From the NCBI RefSeq assembly GCF_949987535.1, contig NC_080078.1:50742207-50806206 (forward strand): a DNA stretch of 64,000 bases. Direction: 5' to 3'. Shown here one piece after another: positions 11,895-23,245 of this stretch (position 1 is its first letter; each line of letters begins with the position of its first letter). The DNA comes from Balaenoptera acutorostrata. Lineage: Eukaryota; Chordata; Mammalia; Artiodactyla; Balaenopteridae. The position numbers and the translations under genes are program-made. The notes under the pieces are model-generated. The model did no database searches, was not told the origin of the DNA, and worked only from the letters and a program-made list of their open reading frames with translations.

Positions 11895-12790
11895 TTTATC
11901 TATTTCTATAATAACACTGTGTGACAAACCACCCCAAAACTTGGTAGCTTAAAATAATAACCATTTATTGTTTTTCAAAAGTCTGTAGTTCAGCTTGGTG
12001 GTTCTGCTAATCCAGGCCAGGCAGGTTGATCTTGGCTGGACTCACTCACACCTCTGTTCTCGGCTGAGGGTCAACAAGGTCGATTGCTGGCTTACTCTGG
12101 GCTCACTCGTGTAGCTGAGGAATTGACCCAGATAACTGGGCTGACACAGCCTTGCTCCACAAAGTCTCTGTCATCTACCAGGCAAGGTCAGACTTATTCA
12201 CATGGCAACTGGGCAGGGATTCCAAAGAGTGAGAAGAAGCTCACAGGGCTTCTCAAGACCAAGGCTCAGAACTGGCTTCCATCATGTTTACCACATTGTA
12301 TTGGTGAAATCAACTCTCAGACCACCCAGATTCAAGAGTTGCAGGAATATATTTGGCCTCCCGATGGAAGGATCTGCAAAATCACAGCACATGGGGTGCT
12401 GTGGACTGAATCGTGTCCCCCTGCCAAATTCCTATGTTGAAGGCCTAATCCCTGATGTGATGGTATTTGGAGATGGGACCTTTGGCAATAATTAGGTTTG
12501 GATGAGGTTGAGCACCCTCATGATGGGATTAGTGCCCTTATAAGAAGACACACCGGAGAGTTTGCTCTCTCTCTGCCATCTGAGAACACAGCAAGAAGGC
12601 AGCCACCTGCAAAGAAGGAAGAGAGCTCTCACCAGAACCCAACCACGCTGGTACCCTGATCTCAGACCTGCAGCCTCCGGAACTGTGATAAAATGAATTT
12701 CTGTTGTTTAAACCATGCAGTCTATAGCATTGTATTACGACAACCCAAGTAACTAATACCCGGGGCGTGGATGTAGGGAGGGAGGGAGAA
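11895..12790 (-). mobile_element. MaLR (MLT1-type) LTR, interrupted
   Basis: Reverse MLT1 landmarks: 'gtgtgacaaaccaccccaaa', 'cttggtagcttaaaataata', 'accatttattg' and 'cagattcaagagttgcagg'. The element stops at about 12396 and its last part ('ggggcgtggatgtagggagg') reappears at 12762-12790, after another LTR. The outer copy is therefore older than the inner one. The 118-codon frame at 12084-12440 is an artefact of this repeat. Confidence 0.8.
12397..12760 (+). mobile_element. MaLR (MLT1A-like) LTR nested in an older MaLR LTR
   Basis: Forward MLT1 LTR: starts TGCTGTGGACTGAATCGTGT, then 'tgatggtatttggagatggg', 'gggattagtgcccttataag', 'gaacacagcaagaaggcag', 'cctccggaactgtgataaaa', 'tttctgttgtttaaacca', and ends 'aactaatac'. 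It lies in opposite orientation inside the older LTR. Confidence 0.85.
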
Positions 12791-12844
12791 CCAGGGCTTC
12801 TTTGCAGTCGTCTCCCCCAGTGAGCAAGCATTATCCATGCCCTC

Positions 12845-13010
12845 TTCATGGCTGCCACTGTCTTAGGGACTTTACCAACCTGATCTTGTTACTGATTACC
12901 GCAGTTCTTCTAGATGAGGAAAATGAGTCTCAGAGATGTTAAACTGGTGCATGATCACACAGTTCTGACTCCCTAAAGCATGTGCTCTTTCCACTGTCCC
13001 TCACACTGGT
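12845..13010 (+). mobile_element. MIR SINE
   Basis: 'cagttcttctagatgaggaa', 'aatgagtctcagagatgtta', 'catgatcacacag' and 'catgtgctctttccactg' match the MIR core and 3' half in order. Confidence 0.7.
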
Positions 13011-13927
13011 TCCCTGAATCACTGGTTCCCAGTTGTCCCCCAAATAGTTTACCAGTTGTAACAATCAGCTCTACCACAGCAGGAATCTGAAGAGTGAGGT
13101 GAGAAGGCTTTGTGGTCTGAGATTCCCACAGCTGGCCTGGGAATGCGTGACAGGATGAAGGGTGACCAGAGAGAAATGAACCTTTTACAAGGGGATTACC
13201 ACCATCTGAGGGGCCAGAATTCCAGATCTACAAGTCCAAGGAGGCCTGATGAATGCTGATTCCAAGAGAATGGGAGGTGAGAGTGTGACCATTAGGCAGG
13301 ACCATCCTTGCCCTCTAATGAGATGTCTGTGCTGTATAATAATGCCGTCTACATGTTGTCAAGGATGCTGAAGATGGAATCTGCTGCAGGGAAAGAGGTT
13401 GCAGGCATGAAGCTAGAGGTTTGCAGATCCCCAGCTAACTGGAGTTCTGGAATGGGAGCTGGGGAGGGAATTGTAAGTTGATGCAAGCATGGGCATTTTC
13501 TGTTTTGATCTTTGCTCTGCTATCAACACCTTGAACCATGCCTGGTACACGCAGACATGAAGTAAATATTTGTTGAGTTATGAGGAAGAGGCTATAACCC
13601 GATGCAAGGGGCACCCAGATGACTAAACTATTATAAGTTCATAGGACAGCAAATAGGAAAACCTCAGATATTTCTCTAGACCCTCCTTGGTAAAGGGGGA
13701 AGAAAGCTCCATCTATACATCCAAGTTTCTCACTCACTGAGTTAGAGACCAGCACTGATTCTTATAGCGTGGCCTCAGTCTACGGGATGACTAAGGATTG
13801 ATGGTGATGGCATTCTGCAGCTTCCATCTCAAGCACGCTCTCCAGTGATGTGCACCAAAGATCTTGACCTTCCATCTTTGGCAAAACTGAACTCACAGAT
13901 GGGAGGTTATTATTGCTATCAACTAAG
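13011..13927. other. Mostly unrecognised sequence
   Basis: No exon or RNA gene recognised. 'aaccatgcctggtacacgca' and 'aagtaaatatttgttgag' at about 13530-13580 are a probable LINE-2 3' remnant. Confidence 0.45.
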
Positions 13928-14092
13928 CCAGGGCTACTCAAGGTCAAGTTGCAAACTTGCAGCATCAGCATCACCTGGGTCCATAGTAGAGATTCGAGTT
14001 CTCAGGCCCTGCCCTAGACCTGTTGAATCAGAATCTCTGCTGGTGAGACCCTTGAGATGATTCTTCTGTGTGTGGATGTTTGAGAAGCACTG
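13928..14092 (+). mobile_element. MER5-type hAT MITE
   Basis: 'ccagggctactcaag', 'cagcatcagcatcacctggg', 'gttgaatcagaatctctgct' and the right end 'gtttgagaagcactga' are MER5 landmarks in order. Non-coding DNA transposon remnant. Confidence 0.65.
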
Positions 14093-14429
14093 AGCTGAAA
14101 GAGGCTGGAAAGGTCTCAGTGCTATCGTTAGTGGTGTGTCAGGTTCCTTGCGTTTCCTCTGCTCTTGTTGTGTCATATGACCTGAAATTGATATCTGTGG
14201 CACAAACATTACTGATTTTTGACTAAAGAATAAAGGGAAGTTGTCACATATCTGAACAGATTGTGAGCATGTTCTCCTTGGTCACCATTACAACAGTCCC
14301 TTTCCTTGTATAAACTTTCTTGGAATTGCTCTGAGGAAATCCAGTTAACATTCACCAGGGTTGTATAAAATAATGGTGGGTCCCCAAAAGATCTGGTGTC
14401 AACTTCCACCCCACTGTCTACAAACCAGG

Positions 14430-14580
14430 AGACTGTGGGCAAGTTTATCTCTCTAGTCAGTTTATTTACCTATAAACTAAGCAGCATTTATGTCATAAGA
14501 TTATTGAAAGGATTGAAAAAGGGAATGCATGTAATACACATAGTATCATGCTCCTTCCATGCTAAGTGCCCAATAAATTT
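14430..14580 (+). mobile_element. MIR SINE fragment
   Basis: 'gtgggcaagtttatctctct', 'gtttatttacctataaacta', 'cataagattattgaaaggat' and 'ctaagtgcccaataaattt' follow the MIR 3' half in order. Confidence 0.6.
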
Positions 14581-16489
14581 AAGTATACCTAACATGATAA
14601 TGCCCCAAGATATTTTTCAGTTATAGAACGGGTCAGTGTGAGTTGATGGCACATTATACATATTTAAAAAAAATAGGATTACAGATACTGATGACTAAAA
14701 TATAAAAATCACATGTCCTTTCATTCTGAGCATCAAATTTTTCTTTAACCATGTATTTTGAATATAGGTCTCTTGATGCCCTCTTTGGATTCAGCAACAT
14801 TTGTGGGCAGAAATTTCTTTCTGATGTACCTCCAATATGACACAGGAGATCAAACAGAAATGACTAATTAAAAAAATATATCACTGCATGAAAAGTGACA
14901 CAGGATACGTTTGTTAATGAGTCAATGAATGTTGTTCATCCCTGAGAAGAAATAGCACATGGAGCAAAGTAATGGCTTTTGTAAAACTCAGTGAACTCCT
15001 TTAAAATATTTTCTTTCAGCTCCCAGGTTCTAAAGGAGCAATTTGTGTGCACAGTGAAAGAAAAGGCGTGAGTCAAAGAGGTAAATTCAACCCATGGCTC
15101 CTCTTTCCCTCTCTAGTGTCACTAATGGTTTAAGAAAGAAGCAGACGCTGCAGCCTCCACTGGGAAATAGAATCCTTTCAGTCCCCGGGCAATCCTTCTG
15201 TCAGGAAAGGTCGAGGTCAGGCACCAAGGACATCAAAGTAGAGAAAGGTCTTCGAATAAAGAAAGAGCTTGCATCCCCATGAAGAATAGAGAGGAGGGAA
15301 GCCAAAATCCATATTCTGTTGTTTTCTCGTGAGAAACACACTGTAGGTTTTCCCCAGAAATGAGATGGACTGTTTTTCTCTTAATTTGTATTATCTGAAA
15401 TCCCTATCTTTTTATTATTGAGGTATATATATTAATGTAGGAAATAAACCTTTGAGCATCTACTTATAAACATTTGTAGTCACTCATTGTTTTGGAACTT
15501 CTCCCCAAAATGCCAAAATGGGGTCATTCAGATTTAGAGATTTCTGTCTTTCTGAAATAAAATAAATGCACTGAAAAGCATCATTTTAAACTATCTGATA
15601 TAGCAGTGGGGTTAATGAGTTGGACATGTAACTGGCTACAGTCTTTAAATTTTGTTGAGATTTTTAGTGATAGGGTGGATATAGAATAACCCATTTGGTC
15701 CTGTATTACTGATTAGAGTTTAATATGGAAGAAGGTAATATTATAGTGTAGGTGTAATAACCTCATAAGGTCTCCTGCCAATTTTCTTAATAGTGAGGCT
15801 GTGTTTGAGAATGATCAACCCCTGGGTACCGTATGTTCAGAACATTCAGCATTTTATTTCTCTCTAGAGGTTTTTTTTTTTTTTTTTTTTGACAAACTAT
15901 CCTTTTGATCTTTTTCTAGTGATGAGGGAGGGAAAGTTTATTGATTTGGATTTACCTGTCTGATGCTTTGTTTCAGGAACTCCCTGGATTCTTGGGGGGA
16001 AATGGCTTCTTACATAGCTGTCATTTAAAATTCTAATGATTTCTTCTTTAGAATTATGATAAATAATAGCTAGTATTGATGTCACATTAGTATATAACGT
16101 TTTGGGTTTGGCAGAGTAAATGTATTTATTGCAATATGGCATTTAAGTAGGATTATTTATATACAGCAGCCTATATCAAAGCCAGATTCTTTTGGAACCA
16201 ACATATTTTTGCATTCTCATACATGTTGACCCTTAAAGATATCCTTGAGTCTGCCTTCCAAGACCTAAGCTCTCTAGTATTTGGAGAAAGACCATCTCAA
16301 AGTTCTTTGCCTGTGGTGGACTCAGGGAGCAAGTGAGGACAGGCCAGAGTTACATGGTAAACAAGATTTCAGTTGTTAATTTTCATTATCTTTAGGAATT
16401 GCCATTGGTGGAAGGGGGCAGAATTGGGTCCATGGAGGGGACTCTTTATCCTACTTCCCTATTATTTTAGATTATTTTTTATATTTGCC
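14581..16489. other. Mostly unrecognised sequence
   Basis: About 1.9 kb with only short frames. A pure T20 tract lies at 15871-15890, with no flanking duplication that I can find. No gene, RNA or named repeat supported. Confidence 0.45.
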
Positions 16490-16560
16490 ATTTTCCCCAC
16501 TGGCTCTGTATCCTTGTATAAGTTACACAACCTCTCTGTGTCTTCATTTCCTCTACTTGC
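16490..16560 (+). mobile_element. MIR SINE fragment
   Basis: 'tataagttacacaacctctc' followed by 'tgtgtcttcatttcctcta' is the conserved MIR stretch after the core. Short remnant. Confidence 0.5.
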
Positions 16561-16728
16561 TTCATGTGGCAGCCATGAAAATGAACCTCTCAGATTTCTG
16601 ACTGCGTGTTCAGTGAGACCTCCCATGTGCTGCTCCTAGTCAGCGAGAGAGAATAGCAGGGATATTAAGGGAAGCCCATTCCAGGAAGATGCGAGGATCC
16701 TCTTCTGTGTGATTTAGCTTGAAGGCTC

Positions 16729-17190
16729 TGTGGTAGACAGAATAATGGCCCCTTCCAAAGATGTCCATATCCTAATGGCAAAAGGAATTTTGCAGATGTG
16801 ATTAAGTTAAGGATGTTGAGATAGGAAGATTATTCTGGATTATCCTAGTGGTCCCAGTATATCAACAAGGGTCCTTCTAAGAGTCAATGTGAGAAAAAGG
16901 AGCTGTGATGACAGAACAGAGGTCAGAGATGGTAGCAGAAAGGGGTGAATTTGAAGATGCCTTGCTGCCAGCCTTGAACATGGAGAGCCACACGCCAAGG
17001 AATCTAGGTGGCCTCTAGATGCTGGAAATGGCAAGGAAACAGATTCTCTCCTAGATCTTCCAGAAGGAATGCAGCCCTACCAACAACTCGATTTTAAGAC
17101 TTTGACCCACAGAACTGTAAGATAATATATTTGTGTTATATAAGCCACAAAATTTGTGATTTATTACAGCAGCAACAGAAATCCAATACA
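16729..17190 (+). mobile_element. MaLR/MLT-type LTR, solo, near full length
   Basis: Starts TGTGGTAGACAGAATAATGG and ends 'ccaataca'. Internal landmarks: 'ttttgcagatgtgattaagt', 'attctggattatcc', 'ggtggcctctagatgctgga', 'ccacagaactgtaagataat' and 'gtgatttattacagcagca'. Flanks ggctc (16724-16728) and gactc (17191-17195) form a 5-bp target duplication with one mismatch, so the element is essentially complete and solitary. Confidence 0.9.
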
Positions 17191-18030
17191 GACTCCCCCA
17201 TGGCCTTGAGATAATGAATTAGAATGGGCACTGCAGACAAAGACCCTTCAGGCTAAATCTTCCTTTTCTCTCCTCTCCTTTGCCTGGGGCGGATGGTGCT
17301 CTGCTTCCTCTGACTCTTTTTTCCTTCAGGGGAAGGTCCCTTAACAATTCCCTTGCACATCTAATCCCATTTTGGTGTCTGCTTTTTAGAGGACCTGGAC
17401 TAATTCACCTCATAAACTTAATTTGATGATTCAAGGCAAGAGAGGGGCCTACTGTATGGTTTAAGTGTTCAGAACTGTTAGCTATTGTGATTCTCAGTTG
17501 CCATAGCACCAGTAACATAGGGCAAAATGCAGATAGCCTGTTCCTTGGACAAAATCTGGGAAAGGCTTAGAGTTTATTTGCTTACATTTAAGCAATTAAA
17601 TTGTCTCCAGGCATTTTGGTCCCTCCCTCCCCAGTAGCCCAGCATGAGTGTAAACTCCAAATGTCATTCAGAGTTACTGCTGTAGTTGTTCAGAGCTGCT
17701 TTGGATGGGTTGGCAGGTCTAGTTTTGAGGCTCAGAGTTTAGAAGCCCATTGTTGCTAAACATCAAGGTCATATCCTTTAATCCAGCTTTTACCCAGTGA
17801 GAAAGTTGGTATTTTGAGATCCATCTGCTTCAGTTCTTGATATTTCTGTAGTTGGTTCCCACCTTGGGCTGGGAAGAGAAAGTGTTTGAATGAGGTTTAG
17901 GGGAAAATAATTAAGTTCTTGTCTGCTGTTGCCTCATGAGTTCCACTTAATCAATGTAATTGCTGAACATGACAGAAGTACCATCACAAATCAGTGCTGA
18001 AATGATGGAATAGTCAATGAATGCTAATTA
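17191..18030. other. Stretch without recognised features
   Basis: No repeat, exon or RNA gene recognised in about 840 bases. Confidence 0.45.
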
Positions 18031-18314
18031 AAAAAAGTTTTTTTAATTAATTATTTTTGGCTGTGTTGGATCTTCGTTGCTGTGCGCAGGCTTTCTCTAG
18101 TTGCGGCGAGTGGGGGCTACTCTTCGTTGCAGTGCGCGGGCTTCTCATTGCGGTGGCTCCTCTTGTTGTGGAGCACGGGCTCTAGGCACGTGGGCTTCAG
18201 TAGTTGTGGCACGTGGGCTTAGTTGGATGTGGGATCTTCCCGGACCAGGGATCAAACCTGGGCCCCCTGCATTGGCAGGTGGATTCTTAACCACTGTGCC
18301 ACCAGAGAAGTCCC
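18031..18314 (-). mobile_element. CHR-type tRNA-derived SINE (older form)
   Basis: Reverse orientation. The poly(T) side starts near 18031; the body has 'ggctgtgttggatcttcgtt', 'gtggggctactc' and 'gatgtgggatcttcccggac', and the tRNA-derived end is 'ttaaccactgtgccaccaga' followed by 'gaagtccc'. The 'gaagtccc' terminus and the many changes set it apart from the copies at 31211, 34258 and 37786. It produces the first part of a spurious 136-codon frame (18101-18511). Confidence 0.9.
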
Positions 18315-18319
18315 TAAAA

Positions 18320-19860
18320 ATTGGTTTTATAGATATGAAAATACATGAAATTAGTCACACCATACACAAAAAGTCAATTTCAGCTGGATTAGATACCTTA
18401 AATGTAAAAAGCAAAACTCTAATAAATTTAGAAGAAAATACGGGTAACTATCTTTTCAAAATCAGAGTTGGAGGGTTTCTTATTCAAGACGTAAAAGATA
18501 CAGAAATTTGAATTAAAATATTGATAAATACATTACAATGTGACTTACAGGTAGATTACAAATTCCTCCTATGCCAGCATGACTCCTCTTTGCAGTGTGG
18601 TGTCCATGCTTTGCCAATTAAGAGTCTGTAGCTTTACTGTCTTGAATCTGGACAGGCCTTGTGGGTTGTTCTGAGCAATAAAAAGCTGTAGGACTGATGC
18701 TAATGACTTTTAAGCTGAGGCCTGAAGAGACATGAAGCTTGTACCTCCACTCTCGTGGAACTAAGCTGCCATGTGAGGAAGCCTGAACTAGCCATTGGGA
18801 GAGACAAGTGGAGGTGAACCAAGGGGCCCCATCCAAAAGTCCCAGCTAGACATATGAGTGAGGCCATTTGGGATTAGCTGTTCTCCAGCAGACCTGCCAA
18901 ATGGCCATGAACACATGAGTGAGACCGGCCAAAACCACAGAGAGTAGAGATGAGCCCAACTCAAATCACCAATCCACAAAATTGTAGCAAACAAATGATT
19001 GCAGTTTGATGCTATTGAATTTTGGGGTGATTTGTACATAACTGGTAAAATAAATAAAAACTTGTGTGCTTCATAAGACACTCTACACAAAGTAAAACAT
19101 AAGCCACAGACTGAGACAATATTTGAAGAAATATAAATTGTCAGAGACTTATTACCAAAGATATATAAAAATGTTGACAACTCAATAAGAAAAAAATTAA
19201 GCATTAGGAAAAGATATGAACAACAAATTCATAGGCAAGGAAAAGGTAGTGTTCAATAAGTATCTAAAAAGGTGCCCAATCTTAGGTGTACTCTAGGAAA
19301 TTAAACTTAAAACAGATGTGAAAGCAGTTTCATGCCAATCAGTTCAATAAAAAGTAGAGTATGACAAATTTTGCTAAGAAGATGGAGTAGTGACAGTCTC
19401 TTACACTAATTGTCATGGGATACATGGGTACCATCACTTTGGAAAATTTTGGCAGTAAAGTACAATTGACACTAAGCACAAGGAGATCGATACAAGAATT
19501 ATCAATATGTTCATCAAGAGAATTAATCTTATGATAAAGCACCACCCGAAATGGAAATGAGAGAACAAGTGCTAGGTCTAGTGATGTGAAAAATCACAAA
19601 GTCGAAATGCTGACAAAGAATAGCATATACAGATGTCACTTAGATTTAAAAGCATAAAATAGAATTCTGTTTTTTATCGATACATAGGTAGAAAAATTAT
19701 TTAAAAGTAAGTGGGAATGATAATCATCACAAGCTAGTAGTTGCTTTGGAGGAAGGGATGCATAAAGGAAATGGGATAAGGGGTGAATATTTAATACTTT
19801 ATAGTTTAAGTTGGTGGGCAAACAAGTATCCATCAACTTACTCTTTATAGTTCTGTCTCC
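18320..19860 (+). mobile_element. Old L1 (ORF2 end and 3' region), interrupted
   Basis: 18340-18515 resembles the L1 ORF2 3' segment: 'tcacaccatacacaaaaagt', 'tagaagaaaatacgggtaac', 'gggtttcttattcaagacg'. After an LTR insertion it resumes at about 19047 with 'aaacttgtgtgcttcataag' and 'gacaactcaataagaaaaaa'. Badly decayed, no intact frame. The right limit is approximate. Confidence 0.65.
18530..19046 (+). mobile_element. MaLR (MLT1-type) LTR inside an old L1
   Basis: 'gactcctctttgcagtgtgg', 'gctgccatgtgaggaagcct', 'gacatatgagtgaggccatt' and the 3' part 'attgaattttggggtgattt' follow the MLT1 LTR order. L1 sequence on both sides is continuous across it. Confidence 0.7.
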
Positions 19861-21595
19861 CTGAGTTATTTAATCATTAAAAACATAGAAAAACTAAGAA
19901 ACAACCCACGTCAAAAATACGGATTTTGCCTAGTTTCCTGAAAAGCTACTGATACCCCAGAAGGTGTGAAGACATAGTATTGAAACTCTGGCCAGCTTTC
20001 AGGTCCACTGATCTCAAGCCCATTCAGGCATTTTCCTGATCACCTGTCTGTAAGATCCAAACTGATATCAAGACAGGGAACCCATTTAAAATCTTTAATA
20101 GAGTTAAGAGTCAAATAGATTTTTACCAGTATCTGAAAAGCCATTGACGCCAGTTAACTTACTTGACTTTGGCCTAGAAAATAATTTTCTTGTCTTTTAT
20201 TTGTTGGATGTAAATATGCAGGAAAACAGTTTAAAGATGTTTATTTCTGACTCACAGATGTAACTGAGCTATGAAACTGAGTGTGGAAAATGTGTCTCTC
20301 TTTTCTCTTTTCCACCCCAGTTAAAAAAAAAAAGCAATCAAAAATTTTTTCACCTGAAGATGAGCAAGAGATTTCATAAAGAAAGAAGATGGAGCATTTG
20401 ATGTAAATACATGAGATTACCTTTCGTGCGTTTTCAACCAGAGTCAAAGAAATAGATTTTCATAAACTAGAGCAGCTCTCGGATTTTAAGCAGGCATTCT
20501 TATTTAAGGCAACAGAGAGTTGAGGAGAGAGGTGGGAATGCGTTTGACATGCAGGCGCTGACTTGGCAACTCCTGGAACTTGGCTCTTATTAATGGATGG
20601 CGAATAGGAGGGACTCAGGGCTTTCAGGAGATGGAGGCTGAGGATTGTAAGAGGGTGAAGGAAGCAAACAGGAGAAGAGAAAGTTAAAAAAAAAGTGGTG
20701 TAGTTCCAGCTGAAGTCTAGCCTCATTGTGATCTCACGAGTTGCTGTGGAAAGTAAATGGTGTCGCAGACTTCTCTCATCTTGAGGCAAGAGGGCTGGGT
20801 TGTACCCTGCATCTGTCGATCATTGGCTATAGGCTGCTTCTTGGAGGCAAGGGTGGAAGAGTGTAATACACCTGGGGAGGCAACTCCCATCAGAGGAAGG
20901 CAGTTCTCTGAGAAGGGGGCAGTTGCGACTTAGCAAATAACTCAGCAGCTGTTGGGTGGGGTCCCCGCTCGTGAAGGGGGTCTGAGCGGGGCACCAGCGC
21001 ATCCCATATAATCTGAGAAATCAATCTCACCGTAGGCGGGGAAAAGCTCAGGCTTCTCTCAAAGATTAATACCCAGCTCTCTTACTTCCTTTTTCAGTTC
21101 TCATTCCTCCCACAACAATTTCCATTAAATCTAGCCCAGGAAATTACTTTTACGTTCGTGTGCGTTCCTCCCTATGCTACAGCTTATGGTATAAATGTTA
21201 TGCTCTGAGTTCTCCAGCCTCCTTGGATCTTAATATTCAAAACCAGGCTTTGGACTCAAAAGGCCTGTTTTCCTCTCAAAAACATGCCAAAGAGCATGGA
21301 TGTAGAGAGGCCATTAATTGAGGTCATTAATGCAACTGATCTGCGTAGACACACACACACACTATAGACGCATGCATACACATACACAACAGACACACTA
21401 TAAACAAAGGTATGAATACTACTGAGGAAAAATGTCATTTTCTTCAAGGGAACATCCCACTACCTTTCTGTTCACATCTGCTTCTGAATTTTTCAGACAT
21501 GCGCCATGGTACTTGAACCTGTGTCTTGGATGCATAATTGTGGAGGCTTTTAATTGACTTACACATTCAAATTTTGAATCAGAATGTGATAAATG
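19861..21595. other. Mostly unrecognised sequence
   Basis: About 1.7 kb. Contains a short CA-rich tract around 21345-21400. Minus-strand frames at 20460-20789 and 20820-21002 have no recognisable domain. No named repeat or gene supported. Confidence 0.4.
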
Positions 21596-21599
21596 AAAG

Positions 21600-21750
21600 T
21601 CATCTTTTAGAGATTAACTAGTCCAAACCCTCCATTTCACAGGTGGACTCTGGCCCAGAGAAGCTAGGTGATTTTCCCAAGTTCACACAGCTTATTAGAC
21701 GTGGGGATGAGACTGGACTCCTTGTCCCCTAGTCCTAATTTTGTGACTGG
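21600..21750 (+). mobile_element. MIR-like SINE fragment
   Basis: 'ccctccatttcacaggtgga', 'cccagagaagctaggtgatt' and 'ttcccaagttcacacagctt' are the conserved MIR core. Diverged on both sides. Confidence 0.6.
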
Positions 21751-23093
21751 CTGTACTTCAGAACTTCCTTCTGAGGGAGCTTTTAAACTTTTGAGGTGTA
21801 ACATAATTTAAATGTACACAATGTGTCATCTTTTACTACCACTCATATAGAATCTAGGCTTTGTTACATTGTTCCCTTTAAAGAAATGGTTACTTTTTAT
21901 GGGTGAATTGGAAAAATGTTGAGCAGACTCAAGGAACAAAATGTGTTCAGCCCTAGCCATGAAGGAATTGCTTGCTATAGATAGCACCATTTTCAGAAGG
22001 TAGGAGCAAAGGTCCTATAATCAGGAGTTCATAAACTGCGTGGAGCAGTGACAGCTGAAAAGGAATGACTTTCCAGAATTTGGACCCTGGGATAATGTAA
22101 TTCTTAATTTCTTGAAGGATAGTGTCCCCTTTGAGAAATGTAACACAAGCTTTAGAACTTCTTTCCTTGAAAATTCACACACCCACAGCATTTTGCATAC
22201 AGTGTCAAGCACGCGTGCTCTCCCTAAATGAGCTGATAATCTCTAGTCAGGAAAACAGAAATGTTCTAAGTATTTCAAATAGAAAAAATTGAATAAAGAG
22301 AATTGGCTACACAGATTCTGGAAGGGATAGAAGAACATAACAAAAAGGGGCTGGATGAGCCCAGAGGCGGGGGTGTGGTGGGGTGACCATCAGAACGAGA
22401 GGCTGTTCGGGCCCAGGGGCTGGAGCCCAGTAAGCTTTCATGGGCTGGTGTGAGCTCGGGGACCCTGGGCTCTTGCCTCTGCTGCTACTGGGGACACCAC
22501 AGAAATCAGAAGCCAGAGGACATTCGCCTCTCCTTCCCTCTCAGCTTTGAATATCTCACCAGGGTCTCCCATCCGCAGAAACACCAGATATCACTGGTGA
22601 GGAAGCCTGAAACAACGTAGTTTGAAGACCCTCAGCTGCCTACAATGCAGAGCAGAGCAGAAATGGGTGGAAATGGGAATTGAGAGCAAATAGGCAAATA
22701 ATCATCACAGTAGCTAAAGCACAAACAACAAATTCAAATAAGGATATGTGAGTATTTCAGAAAACTCAAGGGTATGAGTAATAACAAAACATAATTAATA
22801 CTAAACCATAATGTGTGTGTATCTAACTTCCAACAGCAAGCTCACTTCCGGCTGTTGATGGAATACTAACATTTAATGAATACTGTCTGAAGTTTGATCC
22901 CTGAAATCTTCCTGCTTGTTTATTTCAAAGGTAGATTCATGTAAGCTCTTCCAGACCTATTGAATTAAATCTCTTGGGTGGCCTTGAAAATCACACTTGG
23001 TAATTTTGCGGACCACTGGCTCTTGTTTGGTAAAATTTGATCCTTTTTGTACCAAGATGATGGTTTTTGACTTGTATCTTATGAATCCGTGGG
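21751..23093. other. Mostly unrecognised sequence
   Basis: A GC-richer part at 22340-22620 contains 'agaaatcagaagccagagga', reminiscent of an old repeat that I cannot name. No exon, RNA gene or young repeat identified. Confidence 0.4.
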
Positions 23094-23245
23094 TCTCTAA
23101 CTTTAGCAGGCATCAGCTGGACCCCACCTCTGGAGTTTCTGATTAAGTAGGTCTGGGGTGGGCCCCATAATTTATAGTTCTAACAAGTCCTCAGCTGATA
23201 CTGATACTGCTGATTAGAGGATCACACTTTGAGAACCAGTAATAT
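23094..23245 (+). mobile_element. MER5A (hAT MITE)
   Basis: 'gtttctgattaagtaggtct', 'ggggtgggcccca', 'tagttctaacaagtcctcag' and the right end 'atcacactttgagaaccagt' match the MER5A consensus in order. Confidence 0.8.

Noticed and set aside
15871..15890. T20 tract as another tail-only insertion
   Set aside because: Unlike the tract at 51856, no direct repeat flanks it.
18101..18511. 136-codon frame
   Set aside because: Its first half is a reverse-strand CHR SINE and the rest is old L1.
20460..21002. Two adjacent minus-strand frames (109 and 60 codons) as exons
   Set aside because: No recognisable domain and no convincing splice pair; kept as unassigned sequence.
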